A DNA stretch of 64,000 bases from Streptomyces sp. LUP30 (GTDB lineage Bacteria > Actinomycetota > Actinomycetes > Streptomycetales > Streptomycetaceae), in contig NZ_MJAJ01000028.1 of assembly GCF_001746365.1 (NCBI RefSeq), positions 1 through 64,000 on the forward strand, given 5' to 3'. Numbering within the stretch: the first letter of the stretch is position 1; each line of letters opens with the position of its first letter. Under the pieces are notes generated by a model. The model made no database searches and was not told the origin of the DNA. It worked only from the letters and a program-made list of their open reading frames with translations. Of this stretch, positions 16,741-25,048 are shown piece after piece. A program made the position numbers and the translations under genes.

Positions 16741-17945
16741 GCGCGCCGACGTTCGCCCCCGCCCGGCCGGCCCCGGCCGCCGAGCCGCTGACCGCCGCGG
16801 GACTGGCCGACCGGGTGGCCCGGGTCGCCGGCGTGGCGGCCGAGCACGTCGAACGCACCGACCGGGACGCGTCGTTCCCGGTCGAGGCGCTGGAGGAGAT
16901 GCGCCGCAGCGGCCTGCTCGGCCTGCTCGTCCCCGCCTCGCACGGCGGCCTCGGCGGCAGCACCGACGACGTGGTGAGCGCCGGCATCGCCCTCGGCCGG
17001 GTCGACATGTCCGTGGCGATGATCTTCGTGATGCACTGCCAGCAGGTGGCCGCGGTGGTGCGCCACGGCAACGAGAGGCTGCGGGACGAGCTGCTGCCCG
17101 AGATCGCCGCGGGCCGCATGTACCTGGCGTCCGTCACCACCGAGGCCGGCAAGGGCGGCCACCTGCTGAGCAGCGAGTCGGCGCTCGCCGCACGCGAGGG
17201 CGAGCTCGTCCTCGACCGTTTCGCGCCGATCGTCACCGGCGGCGAGTACGCCGACGGCTTCCTCGTCACCATGCAGAGCCCGCCCCCGGCCTCCCCGAAC
17301 CAGGTGTCGCTGGTCTACGCCCACCGCGACCAGCTCACCGTCGAACGGTCGGGCGACTGGCAGCCGCTCGGCATGCGCGCCAGCCACAGCGTCGCCCTGC
17401 GGCTGACCGGCACGGTCCCCGCCCATCAGGTGGTGGGGGAGCACGGCGCGTTCCGGACCATCGTGACCACGGTGTTCGGGCCGATGGCCCATCTGGGCTG
17501 GTCGGCGTGCTGGCTCGGCACCGCGGCGGGCGCGCTCTCCCGCGTCGTGAAACTGCTGCGCTCCCCGCAGAACCGCGGGCGCGTCGACCTGGACTCCGAA
17601 CTGCTGCTGACCCGGCTGTCCCGGGCCCGGCAGCGGATCGACACGGTGCACGCACTGCTGGACCGGGCCCGCCAGGTCGTCGCGACCGCCGACGACCTCA
17701 GCGTGCCCCGGGTACAGCTGCTGCTCAACGCGCTGAAGATCACCGCGGCGGACGAGTGCCACCGGGCCGTCGACGACCTGGTCGACGCCGTCGGGATGCG
17801 GCACGGCTACCTCAAGGACTCACCCACCCGCCTGGAACACAGCCTGCGGGACCTGCGCTCGGCCGCCCTGAACTACAGCAACGACCGCCTGCACCTGGTC
17901 GACGGCAAGCTCGCCCTGCTCGACGCGGAGGTGCGCCTTGCCTGA
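16737..17945 (+). CDS. Acyl-CoA dehydrogenase family flavoprotein (1)
   Basis: A 402-residue acyl-CoA dehydrogenase-fold protein: N-terminal helical domain, central beta domain (GKGGHLLSSES and RFAPIVTGGEYAD segments) and C-terminal four-helix domain. Such FAD enzymes remove two hydrogens from carbons alpha and beta of an acyl thioester. Next to a carrier gene, a carrier-bound substrate is likely, as with the prolyl-carrier dehydrogenases that make pyrrole units. It may pair with the next gene, with which it overlaps. GTG start at the carrier stop (GTGA). Confidence 0.85.
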   Translation: MSAPTFAPARPAPAAEPLTAAGLADRVARVAGVAAEHVERTDRDASFPVEALEEMRRSGLLGLLVPASHGGLGGSTDDVVSAGIALGRVDMSVAMIFVMHCQQVAAVVRHGNERLRDELLPEIAAGRMYLASVTTEAGKGGHLLSSESALAAREGELVLDRFAPIVTGGEYADGFLVTMQSPPPASPNQVSLVYAHRDQLTVERSGDWQPLGMRASHSVALRLTGTVPAHQVVGEHGAFRTIVTTVFGPMAHLGWSACWLGTAAGALSRVVKLLRSPQNRGRVDLDSELLLTRLSRARQRIDTVHALLDRARQVVATADDLSVPRVQLLLNALKITAADECHRAVDDLVDAVGMRHGYLKDSPTRLEHSLRDLRSAALNYSNDRLHLVDGKLALLDAEVRLA

Positions 17946-19104
17946 CCTGATCGAGGCGGATCGCGCCCCGACCGCGCGGCACCGCCCGCGCGCGGGCGCC
18001 GCGCTGGCCGCGCTTCCCGTGGCCGCACCGGTGTCCGAGGTGTGGGCGGCGCTCGGCGCGGCGGGCGTCCTGACCGACCTCTACGACCACGAGGACCCCG
18101 GCCCCGGCCCGGGGACCGGGACCGCCGCCACCTTGGACCCCGCACGGCTCGCCGACCTCATCAGGGCCGTGGACGCCCGCGGCGACAACGGCGTCACCCT
18201 CAGCGTGCTGGTCCAGGCGGCCTCCGCACTGCCGCTCCTCGCCGCCTGCGCCCCCGCGACGGGACCCGTACGGCAGGCGCTCCAGGAGGCGCTGTCGGGG
18301 TCGGCGACGGTGGCGCTCGCCGCCACCGACAGCGCCGCGGCGGGTTCGGATCTGGCCGGCCTCGGCACCGAGGTGGACATCGCAACCGACGGGCTGCGGC
18401 TCACCGGCGGCAAACGCTGGATCACCACCGCCTGCGCCGCCGACCGGCTGCTGGTCCTCGCCCGGCACCGGCCCGGCCGGCACTTCACCAGCTTCACCTG
18501 GGTGCTCGTGCCCGCCACGGCGCCCGGTGTGCGCGTGCGCCCGGCCGACAGCGACCTGCTCGGGGGCTCGGCGACCGGGCACGTCGAACTCGACGGCGTA
18601 CGGCTGCCGCCCGACCACCTCGTGGGGCGGCCCGGACGCGGCATGGCGCTCTTCGCCCGGCACATGGGCACCGAACGCCTCGCGGGCGCCCTGTGGGCGG
18701 TGGCGCTGACCAGCAGGGTGCTCGCCGACACCAGGGAACGGCTGACCCGGCGGCACTGCGACGGGCGGCCCCTGTGGCACCACGACGCCGTGCGCCAGCG
18801 CTACGCCGCCTGCCTGGTGCAGGTGCGCCAGCTGCGCGCGCTGTGCGAGAGCCTCGCCGAACGGGTCACCCGCCGGCAGGACCTCGCGGCGGCCGCCCTG
18901 CTGAAATCCGCGGCGGGCCTCGTCGCCGACCCCGTGCTGGCCGCCTGCGCCCAGCTCCAGGGCGCCGACGGCTTCGCCCGCGACGGCGCCCAGACCATCC
19001 GCGCCGAGGCAGGCGTCCTGGGCATCGGCGGCGGCGTCACCGAGGTGGTCCTGGCCGCCGTGGCCGATCACGCGGACACCCTGCTCACGGAGTTGCGCTC
19101 ATGA
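17938..19104 (+). CDS. Acyl-CoA dehydrogenase family flavoprotein (2)
   Basis: A 388-residue second acyl-CoA dehydrogenase-like protein. The central domain (ATDSAAAGSDL, LTGGKRWITTACAADRLLVLAR) and the C-terminal GADGFARDG stretch, which resembles the family's G-G-x-G FAD-contact region, can be seen. The pairing of two divergent members with overlapping genes suggests a heteromeric enzyme or two successive desaturations on the same carrier-bound chain. It begins at a TTG; no better start lies nearby and it overlaps gene 1 by eight bases. Confidence 0.82.
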   Translation: MPDLIEADRAPTARHRPRAGAALAALPVAAPVSEVWAALGAAGVLTDLYDHEDPGPGPGTGTAATLDPARLADLIRAVDARGDNGVTLSVLVQAASALPLLAACAPATGPVRQALQEALSGSATVALAATDSAAAGSDLAGLGTEVDIATDGLRLTGGKRWITTACAADRLLVLARHRPGRHFTSFTWVLVPATAPGVRVRPADSDLLGGSATGHVELDGVRLPPDHLVGRPGRGMALFARHMGTERLAGALWAVALTSRVLADTRERLTRRHCDGRPLWHHDAVRQRYAACLVQVRQLRALCESLAERVTRRQDLAAAALLKSAAGLVADPVLAACAQLQGADGFARDGAQTIRAEAGVLGIGGGVTEVVLAAVADHADTLLTELRS

Positions 19105-19736
19105 CTCTTCTGACGCTCCAGGTCACACCCGGTGTCTGGGTGGCGCGGGGCGAACGCGGCCAGTGGGCCCGTCCCGACCCGCACCCCCACGACCGGGCGG
19201 CCGCGGCCGTCCTGCCGCGGTGGCGGGTGGAGGAGTTCCTCGCCAGCCGCGCCCTGCTGCGGCATCTGCTGCGCACCACGCTCCCGGAACTGGCCGACGA
19301 GCCGGTGCTCGCCGAGGAGCAGGGACGCCCCGTCCTCGCCGGAGCCCCCGGCACGGGCATCAGCATCTCCCACGACGGGGACGCCGTCGCCGTCGCCGTC
19401 GCCCGGAGCCGCCGGGTCGGCGTCGACGTCCAGCAGCCCCCCGACAGCGTCCCCGACGCGTTGCTGCGCCGCTGCCTCGGCACCCACACCCCGCAGGTCG
19501 CCACACTGCCGCAGCGCACCCGGGCGGCCGAGTTCGCCTGGGTGTGGACCGCACAGGAAGCCTGCGTCAAAGCGGCCGGGACCGGGCTGTCCGGCCGGCC
19601 GTGGGCGATCGACATCCAGCCCGGCCGCCGCCGCGGACAGTGGCACGACTTCCAGTGGATCAGCCTGCGCGATCGCTCGCGGACGCCGTTGAGCTGCGCC
19701 TTCTCCGCCCCTCGCCACGACTTGGACACCTCGTGA
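19101..19736 (+). CDS. Sfp-type 4'-phosphopantetheinyl transferase
   Basis: A 211-residue PPTase that moves phosphopantetheine from CoA onto the Ser of carrier proteins. The Mg-binding motif GVDVQ near residue 110 and the (F/W)xxKEAxxKA-like WTAQEACVKAAG near 155 mark the family. It would activate the carriers of this cluster: the free ones at 4392, 10784 and 16468, the NRPS domain and the fused domain at 12416. Overlaps the preceding stop by four bases. Confidence 0.9.
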   Translation: MTLLTLQVTPGVWVARGERGQWARPDPHPHDRAAAAVLPRWRVEEFLASRALLRHLLRTTLPELADEPVLAEEQGRPVLAGAPGTGISISHDGDAVAVAVARSRRVGVDVQQPPDSVPDALLRRCLGTHTPQVATLPQRTRAAEFAWVWTAQEACVKAAGTGLSGRPWAIDIQPGRRRGQWHDFQWISLRDRSRTPLSCAFSAPRHDLDTS

Positions 19737-20746
19737 ACCCGACCGCCGCGCCGGCCACGATGCCGGACCTCAGCTGCTACACGACGAACCTCCTCGCCCA
19801 CCTGGCGCCCGACGTGCCGGGAGTGCGGCGCCGGTTCGCCGAAGGCGTCCGGCTCGCCGTACGCCTGGACCTGCCCCCCGGCGAACTGGCCTTCTCCCAC
19901 CATCCCCGGGTGGACCGGACGCAGGACGGCCGGGAGCTGGCCTACCGCGGCGCGGCCGACTGGCCGGCGGCCCGCGCCGCGCTGCTCGACACCCTGCACC
20001 ACGAGCGGCGCGTCCTGGCCGCGGGCAACACCCGCCATCTGCCCTGGGCGGCGGCCCACGGGCGGGCGGACGCCCCGCACTGGCTGCTGATCCACGAGCA
20101 CCGGGCGGGCCGCTGGCGCATCGCCGACCACTTCACCGCCCTGACCCCCTTCGGCGACCAGGAACCCTTCCACGGCTGGATCGACGACGCCGCTCTGGCC
20201 GCGGCCCTGGCCCCCGTGCCGGACCCGCCGCCGGAGGTGGTGCGCCGCGACCGGTTCGCGCTCGGCCAGGAGACACCGCTCCCGCCCGCCGGGCAGTACC
20301 GCTGGCTGACCTGGCAGGCCGGGCCGTCCCACGACGGCGCCGCACCCGGCCCGGGAACCTGGAGCCTTCGTCTGGAGACGTCGCTGGCGGCGATCGCCGG
20401 CGCCTTGCGCACCGACGCCACCGTGCTCGCCCGCTACGTCGACGACCTGTGGGCGGCCGCCCGCCACCACACCTACGCGCTGGCGTTCGCGGTAGCCGAC
20501 GGCCGGCTCCACCCCGAGTCGGGCGCGGCCGCGTCGGCGGCCTGGGGCGAACTGCCCCGGACGCTGCGGTTCGCGGCCGAGTCCGCCGCGCGGGGACGGC
20601 CCCGCCCCGGCGTCGTCGACCGCGCGCTCGAGCAGGTGCTGAGCGCTCAGCAAGCCCTGGGCACGGACCTCCCCCCCCCAGAGAGGACGATCATGAAACG
20701 GACCCTGCGTGACACCGCCGGCCCCGAAGGCGGGGGGCACCGATGA
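19733..20746 (+). CDS. Second BtrH-like papain-fold protein
   Basis: A 337-residue protein with the same layout as the N-terminal half of the fusion at 12416: a candidate Cys in LSCYTTNLL near the N-terminus, His in DAPHWLLI and Asp in WRIADHFTAL. The intervening RHLPWAAAH matches HLPWVPYA of the other protein. It is therefore a likely paralogue, possibly a carrier-to-amine acyltransferase or a cyclising enzyme; the C-terminal 150 residues are unassigned. GTG start overlaps the PPTase stop. Confidence 0.5.
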   Translation: MNPTAAPATMPDLSCYTTNLLAHLAPDVPGVRRRFAEGVRLAVRLDLPPGELAFSHHPRVDRTQDGRELAYRGAADWPAARAALLDTLHHERRVLAAGNTRHLPWAAAHGRADAPHWLLIHEHRAGRWRIADHFTALTPFGDQEPFHGWIDDAALAAALAPVPDPPPEVVRRDRFALGQETPLPPAGQYRWLTWQAGPSHDGAAPGPGTWSLRLETSLAAIAGALRTDATVLARYVDDLWAAARHHTYALAFAVADGRLHPESGAAASAAWGELPRTLRFAAESAARGRPRPGVVDRALEQVLSAQQALGTDLPPPERTIMKRTLRDTAGPEGGGHR

Positions 20747-21246
20747 CGACCGAGAGCCTGCTGTCCGCGCCCCCCGCAGTGTCGGGCGAGGCGTTCCGCC
20801 ACGCGATGGCCCGGCTGCCCACGGGCGTCGCGGTGATCACCGCACAGGGCCCCGACGGGCCGGTCGGCTGCACCGTGAGCGCCGTCATGTCGCTGTCGCT
20901 GCGCCCACCGGCGTTGCTCGTCTCGCTGTCCACGGCGAGCCGGACCCTGGAACAGGTCCTGGCCGGCGGCTCCTTCGCGGTGAACGTGCTGGCGTTCGGC
21001 GACCGGCACCTGGCCGGGCAGTTCGCGACGGGCACCGCGGCCCAGCGCTTCGGCGGCGTGTCCTGGCACCCGCAGCACGGCGTCCCGGTGCTGGCGGCGG
21101 CCTCGGTGGCCGCGGTGTGCCACGTCAGCAGCTCGGTCCGCGTGTTCGACCACACTCTCGTCGCCGGCGCCGTGACCTGGTCGCGCGCCGACGAACGGCC
21201 GCCCGCAGTGCTGTACGCGGGGGGCCGGTACCCGGCGGGTGGCTGA
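20743..21246 (+). CDS. Flavin reductase-like (FMN-binding split barrel) protein
   Basis: A 167-residue flavin reductase of the HpaC/NTAB type: RLPTGVAVITAQ, GCTVSAVMSLSL and SFAVNVLA are family hallmarks. It makes reduced FMN or FAD with NAD(P)H for a partner oxygenase. The luciferase-like enzyme at 26238 is a possible partner; the FAD monooxygenase at 30923 is of a type that reduces its own flavin. Confidence 0.88.
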   Translation: MTTESLLSAPPAVSGEAFRHAMARLPTGVAVITAQGPDGPVGCTVSAVMSLSLRPPALLVSLSTASRTLEQVLAGGSFAVNVLAFGDRHLAGQFATGTAAQRFGGVSWHPQHGVPVLAAASVAAVCHVSSSVRVFDHTLVAGAVTWSRADERPPAVLYAGGRYPAGG

Positions 21247-21291
21247 GGTCTTGGCCGCCCGCCCCGCCCCCATCGAGGAAGGGAATCTCCC

Positions 21292-22293
21292 ATGAGCAGA
21301 CCTGTCGTACTCATCGCTGAAGAGCTGTCGCCCGCGACCGTGGACGCACTCGGCCCGGACTTCGAGATCCGGCACTGCAACGGAGCGGACCGAGCCGAAC
21401 TGCTCCCGGCCCTCGCCGACGTCGACGCGATCCTGATCCGCTCGGCCACCAAGGTGGACGCCGAGGCGATCGCCGCCGCGCACAAGCTGAAGGTCGTCGC
21501 ACGAGCCGGCGTCGGCCTGGACAACGTCGACGTCTGCGCCGCCACCAAGGCCGGCGTGATGGTCGTCAACGCCCCCACCTCGAACATCGTGACCGCCGCC
21601 GAGCTCGCCTGCGGTCTGCTGCTCGCCACCGCCCGCCACATCCCGCAGGCCGACGCCGCGCTGAAGAACGGCGAGTGGAAGCGCAGCAAGTACACGGGCG
21701 TGGAGCTCGCCGAGAAGACCCTCGGCGTCGTCGGCCTCGGCCGCATCGGGGCCCTCGTCGCCCAGCGCATGTCCGGCTTCGGCATGAAGGTCGTCGCCTA
21801 CGACCCCTACGTGCAGCCCGCGCGCGCCGCCCAGATGGGCGTGAAGGTCCTCTCGCTGGACGAGCTGCTGGAGGTCTCCGACTTCATCACCGTCCACCTG
21901 CCCAAGACCCCGGAGACGGTCGGTCTGATCGGCGACGAGGCGCTGCGCAAGGTCAAGCCGGGCGTGCGCATCGTCAACGCCGCGCGCGGCGGGATCGTCG
22001 ACGAGGAGGCGCTGTACGCGGCGCTGAAGGAGGGCCGGGTCGCCGGCGCCGGCCTCGACGTGTACGCGAAGGAGCCCTGCACGGACTCCCCGCTGTTCGA
22101 GTTCGACCAGGTCGTGGCCACCCCGCATCTCGGCGCGTCCACCGACGAGGCGCAGGAGAAGGCCGGCATCGCCGTCGCCCGCTCGGTACGCCTGGCCCTG
22201 ACGGGGCGGCCCGTGCCGGACGCGGTCAACCAGGTGGTCCGCCGGACCACCGCCCAGGAGGCCCCGCCCCGGCCCGTGCCCCAGGCCGCGTGA
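21292..22293 (+). CDS. serA: Short D-3-phosphoglycerate dehydrogenase (no ACT domain)
   Basis: A 333-residue NAD-dependent D-2-hydroxyacid dehydrogenase, closest to phosphoglycerate dehydrogenase, the first step of serine synthesis. The nucleotide motif GLGRIG is near residue 147, the catalytic Arg is in AARGG near 229 and the catalytic His is in TPHLGAST near 278. The actinobacterial housekeeping enzyme has about 530 residues with a substrate-binding and an ACT domain for serine feedback; both are absent here. A feedback-free copy that supplies serine to the TrpB-like enzyme is a plausible role. ATG behind GAGGAAGGGAA. Confidence 0.85.
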   Translation: MSRPVVLIAEELSPATVDALGPDFEIRHCNGADRAELLPALADVDAILIRSATKVDAEAIAAAHKLKVVARAGVGLDNVDVCAATKAGVMVVNAPTSNIVTAAELACGLLLATARHIPQADAALKNGEWKRSKYTGVELAEKTLGVVGLGRIGALVAQRMSGFGMKVVAYDPYVQPARAAQMGVKVLSLDELLEVSDFITVHLPKTPETVGLIGDEALRKVKPGVRIVNAARGGIVDEEALYAALKEGRVAGAGLDVYAKEPCTDSPLFEFDQVVATPHLGASTDEAQEKAGIAVARSVRLALTGRPVPDAVNQVVRRTTAQEAPPRPVPQAA

Positions 22294-22327
22294 GGAGGCG
22301 GAGCCAGATGAGACACGTCAGAAGGCG

Positions 22328-22846
22328 GTGACCGTGCGGTACATCATCAGCCGTGCGTTCCAGGACGATCCCCGGTTGCACCGGCTCCGGCCGGCGCACC
22401 GGACGTACTGGCGCAGGCTCATGCATCAGGGCGTGCTGCTCGGCGGGGGAAGCTGGGAGGAAGGCCGCAGGGAGGTGCTCGTGGTCAAGGCGCAGGACCA
22501 GGCCGCGGCGCACCGGCTCCTCGGCGCGGACCCCTACACCCAGGAGCGGCTGACCGTGGACGTCACGGTCCAGGGCATGGACGATCTGCTCGGAGCGGAG
22601 GAGCGAGCAGAGTGTGCCGGCCCGGCCGCCGACGACACCGAGCCGGACGGGCGGCTCAGCGCCCATGAACTGAGGGTCGCCCGGATGATGCTGGACGGAC
22701 TGACCAACCGGCAGATCGCCGAGCACTTCATGGTGTCGCCGCGCGCGGTGGAACAGCACATCACGCGCATCTACCGCAAGCTGTCGATCAGCCGCCGCGC
22801 GCAGCTGGCGGTCGCCCTGCGCGGCGAGCGGCTGCTCGCGAGCTGA
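22328..22846 (+). CDS. YCII-domain/LuxR-type HTH regulator (1)
   Basis: A 172-residue fusion. The N-terminal 85 residues resemble a YCII-related ferredoxin-like domain, and the C-terminal 65 form a LuxR/GerE helix-turn-helix (LTNRQIAEHFMVSPRAVEQHI). It has no receiver or autoinducer domain. A paralogue lies at 29499, and alignment with it suggests the true start may be the GTG at 22334. A likely pathway regulator; a small ligand bound by the YCII domain is a guess. Confidence 0.8.
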   Translation: MTVRYIISRAFQDDPRLHRLRPAHRTYWRRLMHQGVLLGGGSWEEGRREVLVVKAQDQAAAHRLLGADPYTQERLTVDVTVQGMDDLLGAEERAECAGPAADDTEPDGRLSAHELRVARMMLDGLTNRQIAEHFMVSPRAVEQHITRIYRKLSISRRAQLAVALRGERLLAS

Positions 22847-22860
22847 GGGGGTACACCCCG

Positions 22861-22889
22861 GACGGCGGCCCGGACACCGGGCCGCCGTC
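22861..22889 (+). terminator. Hairpin terminator after the first YCII-LuxR gene
   Basis: Arms 22861-22872 and 22878-22889 pair perfectly over 12 bp around a 5-base loop, followed by a TCCCTCTC tract. It begins 14 bases after the stop codon. Confidence 0.75.
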
Positions 22890-23014
22890 TCCCTCTCGCC
22901 TGCGCCGCTGCTCTCCCACACCCCGGGCACCCTCCTCTCCCGCCGCCCGCCCGCCGCCCGCCGTGCCGGGACGGGCCGCGCCCGCCGAACGGCACCGGCC
23001 ACCGCGGCGACAGC

Positions 23015-23155
23015 GCCGTGTCACCCGCGTCCTGCCGCCGGACGCCGTTCCTTCCCGCGTCCTGCCGCCGGCCGCCGTGTCACCCGGGTTCCGCCGCCGG
23101 ACGCCGGCCCTTCCCGCGTCCTGCCGCCGGACGCCGTCTCACCCGCCTTCTTCCG
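23015..23155. repeat. Imperfect GC-rich tandem repeats between convergent genes
   Basis: The unit CGCGTCCTGCCGCCGG followed by A/CCGCCG recurs about four times with a period of roughly 35 bases, in the 320-base space between the LuxR gene and gltX, which converge here. No gene is seen. It may be a decayed repeat or part of a bidirectional termination region. Confidence 0.6.
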
Positions 23156-23167
23156 GCGGAAGCCCTC

Positions 23168-24835
23168 TCAGCACCGGCCGGCCGGCGCCCCGGTGGCGAG
23201 CGGCCTGAGCCGGCGCAGCACTTCTTCCTCCCCGAGCGACTGGGCCACCTGGAACAGGTCCGGGCTGCGGCGGCTGCCCGTGAGGCACACCCGCACAACG
23301 TTGGCCACGTCCCGGATCGAGCCCCGGTAGGCGCCGGGATCGGCCCGGTGGGCGCGCACGTCCGGGGCGAAGCCGTGCCGCTCGGCCACCGCGCGCAGCA
23401 CGGCGAACCAGTCCTGCGCGGGACCCGTGTGCCGGTAGGACGCCGTCAGGTCCGCGGCGAGGGCGGACACCGCCGGGCCGGGCAGGCCCCCGAACCGGCC
23501 GTCGTCGGGCCGGTCCACCATCTCGTGCAGCTCGGGGAAGCAGAAGCCGTAGGCGGCCGTGAACTCCTGCCAGCACGCGAGGTCCTTGCGGGGCGTGCCG
23601 TTGCCGCGCCGCGCCATCTCGAACGCGGCCAGCGCGAGATCCGGGTGCTTGCGCAGGACGGCGAGCAACTCGGGCGCGTACCCGGCCGCCCAGTCGCCGA
23701 GCTGCGCGAGGGCCTCCTCGGGCTCCAGCGAGGCGATGTACTCGCGGCTCAGGGAGCGCAGCTTGAGCAGGTCCACCATCGGGCCGGCGGCCCCCATCTC
23801 GGCCAGCCGCAGGGGCTCGGCGAGCGCCGGGCCGGTCGGCAGCCCGGCGACACGGCTGTTGGCCAGCCCGCGCAGATAGTGGCCGACCGCCGCCGCCGGA
23901 TAGCCGGCCGCCTCGTAGAACCCGGCCGCCGACTCGGGGTCCTTGCGCTTGCTCAGCTTGCGCCGACTGGAGCCGTCCAGCTTCATCAACGGCGCGACGT
24001 GGGCGTACTCCGGCGTGCGGAAACCGAGCGCGCGGTGCAGCTGGTGGTGCAGCGGCAGCGATGAGATCCACTCCTCGCCGCGCACCACGAGGTTCACCCG
24101 CATCAGATGGTCGTCCACCACGTGGGCCAGGTGGTAGGTGGGCAGCCGGCGGCCCTCGGCGTCCGCGGACTTCAGCACCACCACGTCGTTGCCGTTGTCC
24201 AGCATCGTCAGCGCCCCGCGCACCAGGTCGCGGAAGCGCACCCGGCCCGGCAGGCCCGCGGGGCAGCGCAGCCGGACGGTGTACGGCTCGCCGGCCGCGA
24301 TCCGCTGCCCGGCCTCCCGCACGGACAGCGAACGGCAGCGGGCCCACTTGCCGTAGTAGCCGAGCGGGGAGCGTGAGCGCCGCTGTTCCCCGGCGTTGTC
24401 CTCCAGGCGTTCGGGGGAGCAGAAGCACGGGTAGGCCCGCTGCTCGCGAATCAGCTCCCGCACGTACGACAGGTAGATGTCCGCGCGGTCGGACTGCCGG
24501 TAGGGGCCCCAGCGGCCCTCCTGTTCACCTTCGTCCGGTTCCAGACCGAAGTAGCGGAAGGTCCGGGCGAACTCCTGCGCGGCGCCCGCCACTTCACGGT
24601 CCTTGTCGGTGTCCTCGATCCGCACCAGGTACACGCCGCCGGAACGCCGGGCGAGATCGCGGGCCAGTGTCGCCACGTACAGGCCGCCCAGGTGCATCGA
24701 GCCGGTGGGACTGGGCGCGAACCGGGTCACCCGGGCGCCGGGCGGCAGCTCCCGCGGCGTGTAGCGCTCTTCCCAGTGAGCGGGCGCGAACAGGTCGGCG
24801 GGGAACCAGGAGTCGATGATGGCACGGTCCTGCAT
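23168..24835 (-). CDS. gltX: Glutamyl-tRNA synthetase paralogue in the cluster
   Basis: A 555-residue class I aminoacyl-tRNA synthetase of the GlxRS type. The HIGH-like motif is SPTGSMHLGG, the RIEDTDKDR segment binds substrate and KLSKRKD is the KMSKS motif. It charges tRNA-Glu with glutamate. The protein is longer and more divergent than the usual bacterial enzyme, so a second, housekeeping copy is expected elsewhere. Together with HemA (34113), which reduces glutamyl-tRNA, it would boost the C5 route to 5-aminolevulinate. It could also serve as a resistant copy if the product inhibits the host enzyme. The ATG has a weak site. Confidence 0.9.
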   Translation of the reverse strand: MQDRAIIDSWFPADLFAPAHWEERYTPRELPPGARVTRFAPSPTGSMHLGGLYVATLARDLARRSGGVYLVRIEDTDKDREVAGAAQEFARTFRYFGLEPDEGEQEGRWGPYRQSDRADIYLSYVRELIREQRAYPCFCSPERLEDNAGEQRRSRSPLGYYGKWARCRSLSVREAGQRIAAGEPYTVRLRCPAGLPGRVRFRDLVRGALTMLDNGNDVVVLKSADAEGRRLPTYHLAHVVDDHLMRVNLVVRGEEWISSLPLHHQLHRALGFRTPEYAHVAPLMKLDGSSRRKLSKRKDPESAAGFYEAAGYPAAAVGHYLRGLANSRVAGLPTGPALAEPLRLAEMGAAGPMVDLLKLRSLSREYIASLEPEEALAQLGDWAAGYAPELLAVLRKHPDLALAAFEMARRGNGTPRKDLACWQEFTAAYGFCFPELHEMVDRPDDGRFGGLPGPAVSALAADLTASYRHTGPAQDWFAVLRAVAERHGFAPDVRAHRADPGAYRGSIRDVANVVRVCLTGSRRSPDLFQVAQSLGEEEVLRRLRPLATGAPAGRC

Positions 24836-25048
24836 GGCTCATCCCTTCCGTCACGTCGATTCGGTACGGCGGCCGGCTGGGCCACTGCCCCGTCGGGACG
24901 CCGACGTTAGGCCGCCGCGGGCGGGCCGGAGCCGTCCGGCGGCGCGGGGGGTGTGGGAACCCGAACCCCCGGTCCGTCCGAACGCCCCTTCCCGCCGGTC
25001 CCCGGGTGAGGCTTGAGCCATGCGGACGCCGACGAGGGAGGAGACACC

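Noticed and set aside
4392..22293. Assignment of the cluster to a named natural product
   Set aside because: The enzyme set resembles parts of several pathways (butirosin side chain, pyrrole-carrier formation) but matches none that I can name with confidence.
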